From an uncultured Subdoligranulum sp. (GTDB lineage: Bacteria; Bacillota; Clostridia; Oscillospirales; Ruminococcaceae): a stretch of DNA of 36,792 nt. Positions 19,121 through 26,001 of the stretch are shown here, piece by piece (the first letter of the stretch is position 1; each line of letters begins with the position of its first letter). The stretch is taken from assembly GCA_904374465.1 (NCBI GenBank), contig CAJFFY010000023.1, positions 1 through 36,792 on the forward strand, in the 5' to 3' direction. The notes beneath the pieces were generated by a model that was not told the DNA's origin, did no database searches, and worked only from the letters and a program-made list of their open reading frames with translations. The position numbers and the translations under genes are program-made.

Positions 19121-19158
19121 GTTTCCCATCCTTTCTTTGCGATGCATTTTCTGACTCC

Positions 19159-19187
19159 ATCTTACAAAAAATATTTTCCGTTTGCAA
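19159..19187 (-). promoter_or_regulatory. Putative promoter of the M42 peptidase gene
   Basis: On the minus strand TTGCAA (19187-19182) and TAAGAT (19164-19159) are 17 bases apart, about 40 bases upstream of the start. Confidence 0.5.
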
Positions 19188-19255
19188 GGGGATGCTTCCG
19201 GAAAGCATTTATAACTGGGCTATCCCGGAAGGCCGCGCTTCCCGGAAACAGCACA

Positions 19256-19293
19256 AAAAACCGCCCGCAGAAAAATTTCTGCGGGCGGTTTTT
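19256..19293 (-). terminator. Terminator of the aconitase-X operon / small protein
   Basis: Stem of CCGCCCGCAG paired with CTGCGGGCGG, extended by A/T pairs, with T6 in the minus direction. It directly follows the stop of the 67-residue protein at 19299. Confidence 0.88.
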
Positions 19294-19298
19294 GCTTT

Positions 19299-19502
19299 TT
19301 ACAGCCAGATGTTATGTTCCAGACCTTTCAGCCGGGCTTTATAATCCCGGATCAGTTCCTCGGTGTTTTCGCCGTCGGGGAAGGTAACGAGATAATCCTC
19401 CCCTGCCTGGTGAAAGCCCACAATCCCTGCCAGGCCCGCCATTTCGGCCACCTTGACGAGGGTGTGATAATCGTACTCCTGGGAACTGATCAAAAGATGC
19501 AT
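19299..19502 (-). CDS. Small conserved-looking protein of unknown function (67 aa)
   Basis: A soluble 67-residue protein beginning MHLLISSQEYDYHTLVKVAE, then GLAGIVGFHQAGEDYLVTFPDGENTEELI. The pattern (short beta strand, helix, strand, helix) recalls DUF4911-type small domains, but I do not firmly recognise it. GGAAGGAGCG just upstream supports ATG 19502 over the longer frame from 19544. It is 95 bases after the aconitase-X small subunit and just before a strong terminator, so it is probably the last gene of that operon. Confidence 0.6.
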   Translation of the reverse strand: MHLLISSQEYDYHTLVKVAEMAGLAGIVGFHQAGEDYLVTFPDGENTEELIRDYKARLKGLEHNIWL

Positions 19503-19597
19503 GGGGGACGCTCCTTCCCGGAAATTTGCCGGCAGGACCGGCACAGGGTGTTTTCTTTATCTTTAGCGTACCACAAAGGTACCGCCCGGCGCAAGGG

Positions 19598-20041
19598 TCA
19601 ATCCACCTGGACCACGCCGTTGTCCTTGACGGTGATGGTCATGCCGTCCTTCACATAGGCAAGGAACTCCTCGCCCAGGCAGTCGATGACCGGCATGCTG
19701 ATGTCGTCCAGCCAGACGGCGGCCAGCACCGAACCGGCAGCAGCCAGGGAGTCGATGGGGTTGGAGAACAGCAGGCAGGCGGGCTGGCGATTCATGGAAC
19801 AGGCGCAGTAGAGCACCAGGCCGCCGGTGGTGGAACCGATGGTCTGGGGCAGGCAGAGGGCCTTGCCCGCCATGGGCTTGCCGTAAAGGTCGGGGTTGTT
19901 CTGGTCGCCGCAGGTAGCCTTTTTGTCCCCGAACTGCAGGGCTTTCTGGAAGGAAGCCAGGGTGTTCAGTCCCCCGTGGGAGACCAGGGCCGGGGCCGTC
20001 ACACAGCCCGGGGCCACCACACGTCCTTGAAACTCTCTCAT
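19598..20041 (-). CDS. Aconitase X swivel (small) subunit
   Basis: A 147-residue DUF126-type swivelling domain beginning MREFQGRVVAPGCVTAPAL. Expected elements are the GKPMAGKALCLPQTIGSTTGG segment (split here only by one residue of the family pattern GK...P...GS) and LFSNPIDSLAAAGSVLA. The GS serine corresponds to the substrate-binding Ser of aconitase X. The ATG overlaps the large-subunit stop by four bases (ATGA), with AAAGGAGG upstream, so the two chains are coupled and form one enzyme. Confidence 0.88.
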   Translation of the reverse strand: MREFQGRVVAPGCVTAPALVSHGGLNTLASFQKALQFGDKKATCGDQNNPDLYGKPMAGKALCLPQTIGSTTGGLVLYCACSMNRQPACLLFSNPIDSLAAAGSVLAAVWLDDISMPVIDCLGEEFLAYVKDGMTITVKDNGVVQVD

Positions 20042-21318
20042 TTGCGGGGACCTCCTTTCGTGATCCGGTCCAGAATTTCCGCCTCGGTATAGTAACGGGC
20101 GGTGGTATAGGTACGCAGTTTGTTGGAGCAGGTGATCACCGGCATGGGCCCGCACAGGGGGTTGTTCATGTACATCAGCGGGCAGATACAGGAAAGGATC
20201 ACGCCGGTGGCCGCCAGCCGGGGACCGTACTCACCGCTTTCAAAGGCTTTCTTGACGCCGGGGGCGGTGGTGAACACCGTGGGGATGCACACCTTGCTGC
20301 GTCCGGCTTCTTTCAGGGCCGTTTCCAGCCGTTCGGTCCAGTCTTTCAGCTGCTGCAAGCTCAGGTGGGGGCAGCCCACAAAGCAAAGTTTGGGGGTGGC
20401 GTCGGGGTTCTTCCACACCAGGGGGTAGTTGTCCTTGACCCGCTGCAGTTCGGCGTCGTCGATCACATACTCTTTGGCGTCGGGCAGAATCAGGTCGGTG
20501 CCCTGTTCCCTGGCTTCGGGGGTCAGGCCGTCGATATGATAGAGCCCCACCGCGCCGTTGGAGGCGGTGGCCGCGCCGAAGTCTTTCAGGTAGGCGCAGG
20601 CCGCATCGTCCAGGTCATTGCCCAGCCATTTGTCCAGGCCCATGACGTAGGGCACATCCTCCATGACCTTCATGCCGATGGCAGAGCCCAGCAGCTGGGC
20701 TTCGGGTTTTTGGGTGGTTTCCACCCGGATGACCCAGCTGGCCTTGCGGCCCTCGTCGGTGAGCAGGCCGAAGTAGGGCACATACCCGGCCACCGAGCCC
20801 ATCAGGTCCATAATGCCGGAGTTGCGGTTGCACCGGGCCCCCAGCACCGAGTTGGCATACACCACGGCGCTGGATTCCGCCCAGCTGAGCACATCCCCCT
20901 TGGCGGGGCGGTTGCCCTGCTGGTCCAGATAGCAGGCGCAGCTAAAAGCGTCCTCATTCATCAGGCCCAGCTGTTTCAGCTGATTCTCATAGAAATCCTG
21001 CTTGCTGTACATGAACTTTTTGAAAACCAGATTCTGCAGGAAATTGGCGGGTACGTTGGGATCCAGGGGACGGGGGTCCACCGAGAACTTCTGCCCCGAC
21101 ACGGCGCCTGCCTCGATGAGCTGATTCATCAGATCATACACCGGGCCCAGGGCCTTGAGGCCGAAGGAGGTGACCAGGTGATTGTAGCGGGAGGTCACCG
21201 GCACCAGTTTTTCGGCGCCGAAGATCTGGCCGTACATGATCAGGGTCTTCATGACCTTGGCCATGGTTTCGCCTTTTTCGCCGTCCAGCATGGCCTGCTG
21301 TTCTTTTGTCAGTTCCAT
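20038..21318 (-). CDS. Aconitase X catalytic (large) subunit
   Basis: A 426-residue DUF521-type dehydratase subunit carrying the iron-sulfur site. Recognisable parts are MELTKEQQAMLDGEKGE at the start, SWAESSAVVYANSVLGARCN near residue 150, CFVGCPHLS near 318 and CICPLMYMNNPLCG near 395. Known aconitase X enzymes dehydrate cis-3-hydroxy-L-proline or mevalonate 5-phosphate; which applies here cannot be read from the sequence. GGAGG just before ATG 21318, and 12 bases after the flavoprotein stop, show a single operon with it. Confidence 0.9.
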   Translation of the reverse strand: MELTKEQQAMLDGEKGETMAKVMKTLIMYGQIFGAEKLVPVTSRYNHLVTSFGLKALGPVYDLMNQLIEAGAVSGQKFSVDPRPLDPNVPANFLQNLVFKKFMYSKQDFYENQLKQLGLMNEDAFSCACYLDQQGNRPAKGDVLSWAESSAVVYANSVLGARCNRNSGIMDLMGSVAGYVPYFGLLTDEGRKASWVIRVETTQKPEAQLLGSAIGMKVMEDVPYVMGLDKWLGNDLDDAACAYLKDFGAATASNGAVGLYHIDGLTPEAREQGTDLILPDAKEYVIDDAELQRVKDNYPLVWKNPDATPKLCFVGCPHLSLQQLKDWTERLETALKEAGRSKVCIPTVFTTAPGVKKAFESGEYGPRLAATGVILSCICPLMYMNNPLCGPMPVITCSNKLRTYTTARYYTEAEILDRITKGGPRK

Positions 21319-21330
21319 GGGGTTGCCTCC

Positions 21331-23391
21331 TTACAGTTTCATGCAGACATCCCACGCCCGCCAGATAACGGTGCGCAGGTTGCCCACCTTGTGGGCGTCG
21401 CCCACGATATGCACACGGCGGCTCTTGGGCGCCAGAGGTGCCGGGCGGTAGCCCACCGACAGAATGACCGAATCGGCAGGAATTTCCCGGGTGGCACCGT
21501 TCTTATCGGCCACCACCACGCTGCCGTCGCGGATCTCTTTCAGGGAAGTTTCCAGGCAGACGGGCACCTGGTTGGTCTTGAAGAAGTCCCGCAGATAGCT
21601 GGCGTTGGCAAGGCATACGCCGGTGACCGCAATGAGATCGTCCTTCATTTCCACGATGGTGGGCTGCTTGCCCTGGAGATAGAGATCATAGGCGATCTCG
21701 CAGCCGGTAAGGCCGCCGCCCACGATGACCACCTTCTCCCCTACGGGAGCGCGGCCCAGCAGGTAATCCACCGCCTGGATGCCCTTTTCGGCACCGGGCA
21801 CCGGCAGGTTCACGGCCTTAGCACCGCTGGCCACAATGATCTCATCGGCCTGCAAGGCGTCCAGATCGGTGACTTCGGTGTTCAGCTTGACGGTCAGGTT
21901 GGGGTACTTGGTCAGTTCCCGGGCGTACCAGGCCAGCAGTTCCCGGTCCTTTTCCTTAAAGGAAGGGGCAGCCGCCGCCACAAACACGCCGCCCAGGGCA
22001 CCGGTCTTTTCGTACAGGGTCACGGTATGGCCCCGCTGGGCGCAGACCAGTGCGGATTCCATACCGCCGATGCCGCCGCCGATGACCGCAATGTTCTTTT
22101 TGCGATCCGCCGGGATGATGCGGTACTTTTTGGTCTGCATGGTGCGGGGGTCCAGGGCACAGCGGGCCATGCCACGGGTATCGGGCAGGGTCTGGGTGTT
22201 GGCGTGGCCCTTGTGGTGGGACAGGTTGAAGCAGCCGTTATGGCAGCAGATGCAGGGGCGGATGTCCTCCATCCGGTCCTCCAGCAGCTTGGTGACCCAT
22301 TCGCCGTCGGCCAAAAACTGCCGGGCCACACCCATGGCATCGATACGCCCTTCGGCGATGGCCTGGGCGGCCACGTCGGGTTCCATACGGCCCGCACAGA
22401 CCACCGGGATGTCCACACAGCTCTTGATGTGGGCCACATCCTCCAGGTTGCAGTTCTGGGGCATGTACATGGGCGGGTGCGCCCAGTACCAGGAATCGTA
22501 GGTGCCGTTGTCGGCATTGAGCATGTCGTAACCGGCCTCCTGCAGATAGCGGGCGGCCTTTTCGCTCTCCTGCATATCCCGGCCGATCTCGGTATAGTCG
22601 GTCTCGCCGGGCAGGGCGCCGTAGCAGAAATCCTTCACCTTGGACACGGCGCTGTACCGCACCGATACCGGGTAATCCGCCCCGCAGGCTGCCTTGATGG
22701 CCTTGACGATCTCCACCGCAAAGCGGTAGCGGTTCTCAAAATTGCCGCCGTAGGCGTCGGTACGGTGGTTGGTGTATTTCATGGCAAACTGGTCCAGCAG
22801 GTAGCCTTCATGCACCGCGTGGACCTCCACACCGTCCACCCCGGCTTCCTTGCACAAAACCGCCGTCTTGGCAAAAGCTTCGATGATCTCCTCGATCTGG
22901 GGGACCGTCATCTGGGGGCAGGTGATTTCCGGCGCCCAGCGGGAAGGCAGCGGGCTGGGGCTGGCCAGCTGATAGTTGGTGTCCAGAATGGGCTTGGCCA
23001 GGGTGCGCAGCACGGGGTTCTTGTGCAGGGGCAGCACCTGGTCGGAAATGCCCCAGGACCGGCCCATGCCCGCGGTGATCTGCACAAACAGCTTGGCGCC
23101 GGTCTGGTGGATTTCTTCCATGTAGGGTTTCAGTTCCCGGAACATCTTTTTGTTCTGGTAAAGCCACCGGCCGCCGATGGTGTCCCGGATGGGGGCAATG
23201 CCGGGAATGATCAGGCCCACATTGTTGCGGGCCCGCTCCAGGAAGAAGTTGGCCGCTTCCTTGTCAAAATGGTTGGGCTCCATCCAGCCGAACAGCGAGG
23301 TGCCGCCCATGGGGCAGAGGACGATCCGGTTCTTGATCTCCACCTTGCCGATCTTCCAGGGGGTAAAAAGCGCTTCATAGGTTTGCTTCAT
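21331..23391 (-). CDS. NADH:flavin oxidoreductase / 2,4-dienoyl-CoA-reductase-type enoate reductase
   Basis: A 686-residue Old-Yellow-Enzyme multi-domain flavoprotein. Residues 1 to about 350 form the FMN barrel (MKQTYEALFTPWKIGKVEIKN start, HAVHEGYLLDQF, YGGNFENRYRF). A 4Fe-4S site follows in CICCHNGC with a later Cys in MARCALDP; the spacing to that last Cys is longer than usual. Then come an FAD site (IAVIGGGIGGMESALV) and an NAD(P) site (VVIVGGGLTGCEIAYDL). Such enzymes reduce activated C=C bonds with NAD(P)H. The ORF could extend to 23436, but GAAAGGA lies just before ATG 23391. First gene of the aconitase-X operon, so it may reduce the dehydration product. Confidence 0.92.
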   Translation of the reverse strand: MKQTYEALFTPWKIGKVEIKNRIVLCPMGGTSLFGWMEPNHFDKEAANFFLERARNNVGLIIPGIAPIRDTIGGRWLYQNKKMFRELKPYMEEIHQTGAKLFVQITAGMGRSWGISDQVLPLHKNPVLRTLAKPILDTNYQLASPSPLPSRWAPEITCPQMTVPQIEEIIEAFAKTAVLCKEAGVDGVEVHAVHEGYLLDQFAMKYTNHRTDAYGGNFENRYRFAVEIVKAIKAACGADYPVSVRYSAVSKVKDFCYGALPGETDYTEIGRDMQESEKAARYLQEAGYDMLNADNGTYDSWYWAHPPMYMPQNCNLEDVAHIKSCVDIPVVCAGRMEPDVAAQAIAEGRIDAMGVARQFLADGEWVTKLLEDRMEDIRPCICCHNGCFNLSHHKGHANTQTLPDTRGMARCALDPRTMQTKKYRIIPADRKKNIAVIGGGIGGMESALVCAQRGHTVTLYEKTGALGGVFVAAAAPSFKEKDRELLAWYARELTKYPNLTVKLNTEVTDLDALQADEIIVASGAKAVNLPVPGAEKGIQAVDYLLGRAPVGEKVVIVGGGLTGCEIAYDLYLQGKQPTIVEMKDDLIAVTGVCLANASYLRDFFKTNQVPVCLETSLKEIRDGSVVVADKNGATREIPADSVILSVGYRPAPLAPKSRRVHIVGDAHKVGNLRTVIWRAWDVCMKL

Positions 23392-23416
23392 GCCATCGCA
23401 TCCTTTCTGTGCAGGG

Positions 23417-23452
23417 GCCGGCGGGGCCCGTATCAAAGGCCCGCCAGCCGGC
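23417..23452. repeat. GC-rich hairpin in the leader of the flavoprotein operon
   Basis: GCCGGC at 23417 and 23447, with inner GGGCC/GGCCC, folds into an imperfect stem. It has no T-run on either side. It may end the Ntn-hydrolase transcript or act in the leader of the next gene. Confidence 0.4.
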
Positions 23453-23468
23453 AGCAGTTTCTATCCAC

Positions 23469-23498
23469 AGTATACCATCCGCTCCGGTTCGACACAAC
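23469..23498 (-). promoter_or_regulatory. Putative promoter of the flavoprotein-aconitase X operon
   Basis: Minus-strand TATACT (23474-23469) is 18 bases after a TTGTGT (23498-23493) element, about 75 bases before the flavoprotein start. Confidence 0.45.
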
Positions 23499-23524
23499 GG
23501 AAACCGGGCGCATTTACCGAAGTT

Positions 23525-24763
23525 TTACCGGGCCAGAGAGAAGGTGAACACCGCGCCGGGATCGTCGTAGTTTTCGTTGGTGACCCACAGCACGGTTTTC
23601 TCGGTCAGGTTGTACACGGCGCTATGTACGGTGCAGCTGTTTTTGTCATCGTTGTCCCAGCCGCGGCGGCCCACCGCCTGCAGAATATCCATGGCCGCCT
23701 GCTCGTCCGCCACCACGCCGTCGGTGGCCTGCAGTTCCTGGTACAGGCGGTCGTAGCGGTCGGCGCCCTTCTTGTTTTCAGCGGGCACTCCATCATAATA
23801 GCCGGGCTGCAGCACGAAATTGGTCACCACCTGGTAATTGCTGGCGGCTTCCCGTTCGCCGATGGCACTGTCCTGGTCGTTGTAGACCACTTTCAGGGTG
23901 CGCTGGCTGCCGTCGTTGTCGGTGGTGTCCACGGCGCTGTCGTTGGTCCATTCCAGAATGGCGCTCTTGCCGGTGGCATCGGCCACCATGTAATGATAGG
24001 AAGTGTTGGCCGAGTCGTGCAGGTCATAGCTGGAAGCGATCTCCACCGCTTCCTCCACGCTGTCGGCGTAGTCCAGGATCAGCCGCAACAGGGTGGTGGA
24101 GGTAAAGTCCGGCTTGTCGGTATCCTGGCTGGTGGCCACGGTTTCCTCGCCGCCCTGGTAGGTCATGTAGATGCCGCAGCTGACGCCTGCATCGTTGATG
24201 CCGTCCAACGGGGCGTAGGGGGCCGCCAGGCAGATGACCTTGTCCATCAGGCCGGTCATATCCTGGTCCACGTCAATGCCCAGGAACTGCAGGTCCACCG
24301 TGGAGATGGTGGCATGGCGGCCTTCGTTGGCCTCGGTAAAGACCAGCATGGCGTTGGTCTTGGAGAAGTCGTAGTTGCGGGCAAAGAGGGCGTCCCCGTT
24401 TTCGGCGGTGGCCGTGAAGGAGGAACAGCCGATCTCGGGGGCGGTCATGTTCAGGTTCACCACACCGTGGGTGATGTTGTCGGTGATGAACTGAATCAGT
24501 TCAGTATCGCTGGACACACCGCCCTGGGCCACAAAGTCATCCAGATAAAAGTCCCCTTTTACCTCCATGGAATAGACCGCACCGTCCAGGTGGTCGTCGT
24601 TGCGTTCCCGCAGCATCCGGATGCTGGCCACCGAGCTGATCTCGTTATGCCAGACGGCCCAGACGCCCGCAAACGCCAGCACCAGCAGTACCACGAGCAC
24701 GGCCAGCACCGTGAGCAGGATCTTTTTTACACTTCTTTTGGGTTTGGTTTCTACCGCATTCAT
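23525..24763 (-). CDS. Membrane-anchored Ntn linear amide hydrolase (C45/choloylglycine-hydrolase-like)
   Basis: A 412-residue protein with a cytosolic Lys/Arg-rich start, one membrane helix (about 14-38) and an extracellular Ntn-hydrolase domain. Cys113 in IGCSSFTATAENGDALFARN is the predicted nucleophile, exposed by self-cleavage; DGINDAGVSCGIYMTYQGG and SYHYMVADATGKSAILEW are later family motifs. Relatives hydrolyse penicillin V, conjugated bile acids, N-acyl amino acids or acyl-homoserine lactones. The unusual point is that cleavage before Cys113 would separate the enzyme from its membrane helix. It follows the MarR gene by 27 bases and is probably controlled by it. Substrate unknown. Confidence 0.85.
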   Translation of the reverse strand: MNAVETKPKRSVKKILLTVLAVLVVLLVLAFAGVWAVWHNEISSVASIRMLRERNDDHLDGAVYSMEVKGDFYLDDFVAQGGVSSDTELIQFITDNITHGVVNLNMTAPEIGCSSFTATAENGDALFARNYDFSKTNAMLVFTEANEGRHATISTVDLQFLGIDVDQDMTGLMDKVICLAAPYAPLDGINDAGVSCGIYMTYQGGEETVATSQDTDKPDFTSTTLLRLILDYADSVEEAVEIASSYDLHDSANTSYHYMVADATGKSAILEWTNDSAVDTTDNDGSQRTLKVVYNDQDSAIGEREAASNYQVVTNFVLQPGYYDGVPAENKKGADRYDRLYQELQATDGVVADEQAAMDILQAVGRRGWDNDDKNSCTVHSAVYNLTEKTVLWVTNENYDDPGAVFTFSLAR

Positions 24764-24790
24764 TCTCTTTTTTTCCTTTCCTCTTTCCGT

Positions 24791-25231
24791 TTATTCCGGG
24801 ATTCCCTCGTCGGCCAGGGCGCGCAGGTTGTCGGCAATGGAGCCAAGGGCTTTATAGAAAACGGCCCGTTCCTCGTCGGTCAGGTCTTTGCCCCCGGCTT
24901 CCACCGCCCGGGATGCCCGCTGCCGCACCTGGATGGCGGCGGCCCGTCCGGCTTCGGTAAGCAGTACCGCGCCGCCATAGCCGCCCTCCTTGCGCACCAG
25001 GCCCTTCTCTTCCAGAATGGCCAGCATGCGGGAAGCGTCGGATTTATCTTTAAGGCACAGTTCGCACAGTTCCGGCACCGTGATGCCCGCCGGGTAGCGG
25101 TACAAAATGGTCAGGTAGGTGGCATGGGCCCCCTTGAGACCGTACGCCTTCATTTCCTCCCCTGCCAGCTTGTGCCAGCAGCGGGAGATCTCCGCAATGG
25201 CCAGAGAGAACCGTTCAAACCGCTCGATCAT
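24791..25231 (-). CDS. MarR-family transcription regulator
   Basis: A 146-residue winged-helix regulator. The HTH includes ITVPELCELCLKDKSDASRM and the wing follows LEEKGLVRKEGGYGGAVLLT. AAAGGAG lies 7 bases before ATG 25231. Its promoter carries two copies of AAGTTG-N6-CAACTT, the palindrome type used by MarR proteins, so it almost certainly represses itself together with the Ntn hydrolase gene 27 bases downstream. The inducing ligand may be the hydrolase substrate or product, which is inference. Confidence 0.93.
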   Translation of the reverse strand: MIERFERFSLAIAEISRCWHKLAGEEMKAYGLKGAHATYLTILYRYPAGITVPELCELCLKDKSDASRMLAILEEKGLVRKEGGYGGAVLLTEAGRAAAIQVRQRASRAVEAGGKDLTDEERAVFYKALGSIADNLRALADEGIPE

Positions 25232-25254
25232 GGACAAACTCCTTTCGTCCCCAG

Positions 25255-25272
25255 AAGTTGAAATTACAACTT
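25255..25272. promoter_or_regulatory. MarR operator 1 (AAGTTG-N6-CAACTT)
   Basis: Perfect palindromic half-sites AAGTTG (25255-25260) and CAACTT (25267-25272), lying at about +1 of the marR transcript, between the promoter and the ATG. Confidence 0.85.
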
Positions 25273-25276
25273 TATG

Positions 25277-25305
25277 AGTATAGCAATAAGAAGTTGAAGT
25301 GTCAA
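25277..25305 (-). promoter_or_regulatory. marR promoter (TTGACA-17-TATACT)
   Basis: On the minus strand TTGACA (25305-25300) and TATACT (25282-25277) are separated by exactly 17 bases. Operator 2 covers the -35 box and operator 1 lies just downstream, so binding should block transcription. Confidence 0.88.
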
Positions 25306-25308
25306 CTT
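25291..25308. promoter_or_regulatory. MarR operator 2 (AAGTTG-N6-CAACTT)
   Basis: Half-sites AAGTTG (25291-25296) and CAACTT (25303-25308), identical to operator 1; the symmetric core extends to AGAAGTTGA/TCAACTTCT. Centre-to-centre distance to operator 1 is 36 bp. Confidence 0.85.
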
Positions 25309-25555
25309 CTTCCAGCCGTTTTTATTTTATTGTGTGCACGCCATGCCAAAGGCGTGAAGTTTCCCCTGCCCGGTTCACCGTTCCCCGCCCCTTTTGTTTG
25401 CAGCTATTTCCCGCTGCTTTGTCTATTTTTGGTTACAGCACAATAAAAAAGCGGAGCCCCGGCCGCTGCGGCGGCAAACTTAGGATGGCAGACCGTTTGT
25501 TGCAACATCACACTTCTGTCCAAAAGCGAAAACGGTATTTTGGGCACTTTACCCC

Positions 25556-25602
25556 TTGACCGGAGGGAAAAAATCGATATAATAGAATTAGAATAATTCT
25601 AA
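25556..25602 (+). promoter_or_regulatory. perR promoter with PerR-type box
   Basis: TTGACC (25556-25561) and TATAAT (25578-25583) are 16 bases apart. The 15-base perfect palindrome TTAGAATAATTCTAA (25588-25602) covers the expected transcription start and differs from the PerR consensus TTATAATNATTATAA by one symmetric base pair. This suggests autoregulation and control of the next gene. Confidence 0.85.
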
Positions 25603-25604
25603 AA

Positions 25605-25985
25605 ATGGTGTTGAGTACTGTGACGAAATATGGAAAGCAAATTTTAGAGATCGTAAGTTCCTCCCGCAGCCACATGACGGCTGAGGAGATTTTTTGGGCG
25701 CTTCGGCAGACCTACCCGACGGTGGTGCTGGCTACGGTGTACAACAACCTCAACCGCCTGCTGCAGGAGGATCTGATCCACAAGATATCGGTGGAAGGAA
25801 TGCCCGACCGGTATGACCGTATCCAGCGCCACGACCACCTGGTGTGCAGAGCGTGCGGTAAGCTGATGGATATTGACCTGGGCGACCTTACCGAACAGTT
25901 TGAAAAAAAGGCGGGAATCCCCATTTTGTCCTATGATCTGAAACTGAACGTTTTGTGTGAAGCCTGCCGGAACAAAAGAAAATAA
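25605..25985 (+). CDS. perR: PerR-like Fur-family peroxide-sensing repressor
   Basis: A 126-residue Fur-family protein. The HTH ends in ATVYNNLNRL, a PerR-like rather than Fur-like recognition helix. His23 in SHMTAEEIF lies where PerR has its oxidisable His37, and RHDHLVCRACG with a preceding Asp matches the regulatory metal and zinc sites; CEACRNK supplies the second Cys pair. The exact start is uncertain: ATG 25605 has no ribosome site and lies about 15 bases after the predicted transcript start, so GTG 25608 or GTG 25620 are alternatives. The following hydrogenase-rubrerythrin frame overlaps or abuts the end, so one transcript is likely. Confidence 0.9.
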   Translation: MVLSTVTKYGKQILEIVSSSRSHMTAEEIFWALRQTYPTVVLATVYNNLNRLLQEDLIHKISVEGMPDRYDRIQRHDHLVCRACGKLMDIDLGDLTEQFEKKAGIPILSYDLKLNVLCEACRNKRK

Positions 25986-26001
25986 AAAGGAAGTGAGCCA
26001 A

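Larger units (their letters stand above)
25232..25604. other. 373-bp divergent intergenic region between marR and perR
   Basis: The left part holds the MarR promoter and its two operators (25255-25308). The right part holds the PerR promoter and box (25556-25602). Between about 25309 and 25550 I see no gene, only a short GC-rich patch near 25450-25480. Confidence 0.7.

Noticed and set aside
20365..25261. Very long plus-strand open frames opposite the aconitase X, flavoprotein and Ntn-hydrolase genes
   Set aside because: The minus-strand genes have full domains and ribosome sites; the opposite frames are Gly/His/Val-rich shadows with no recognisable motif.
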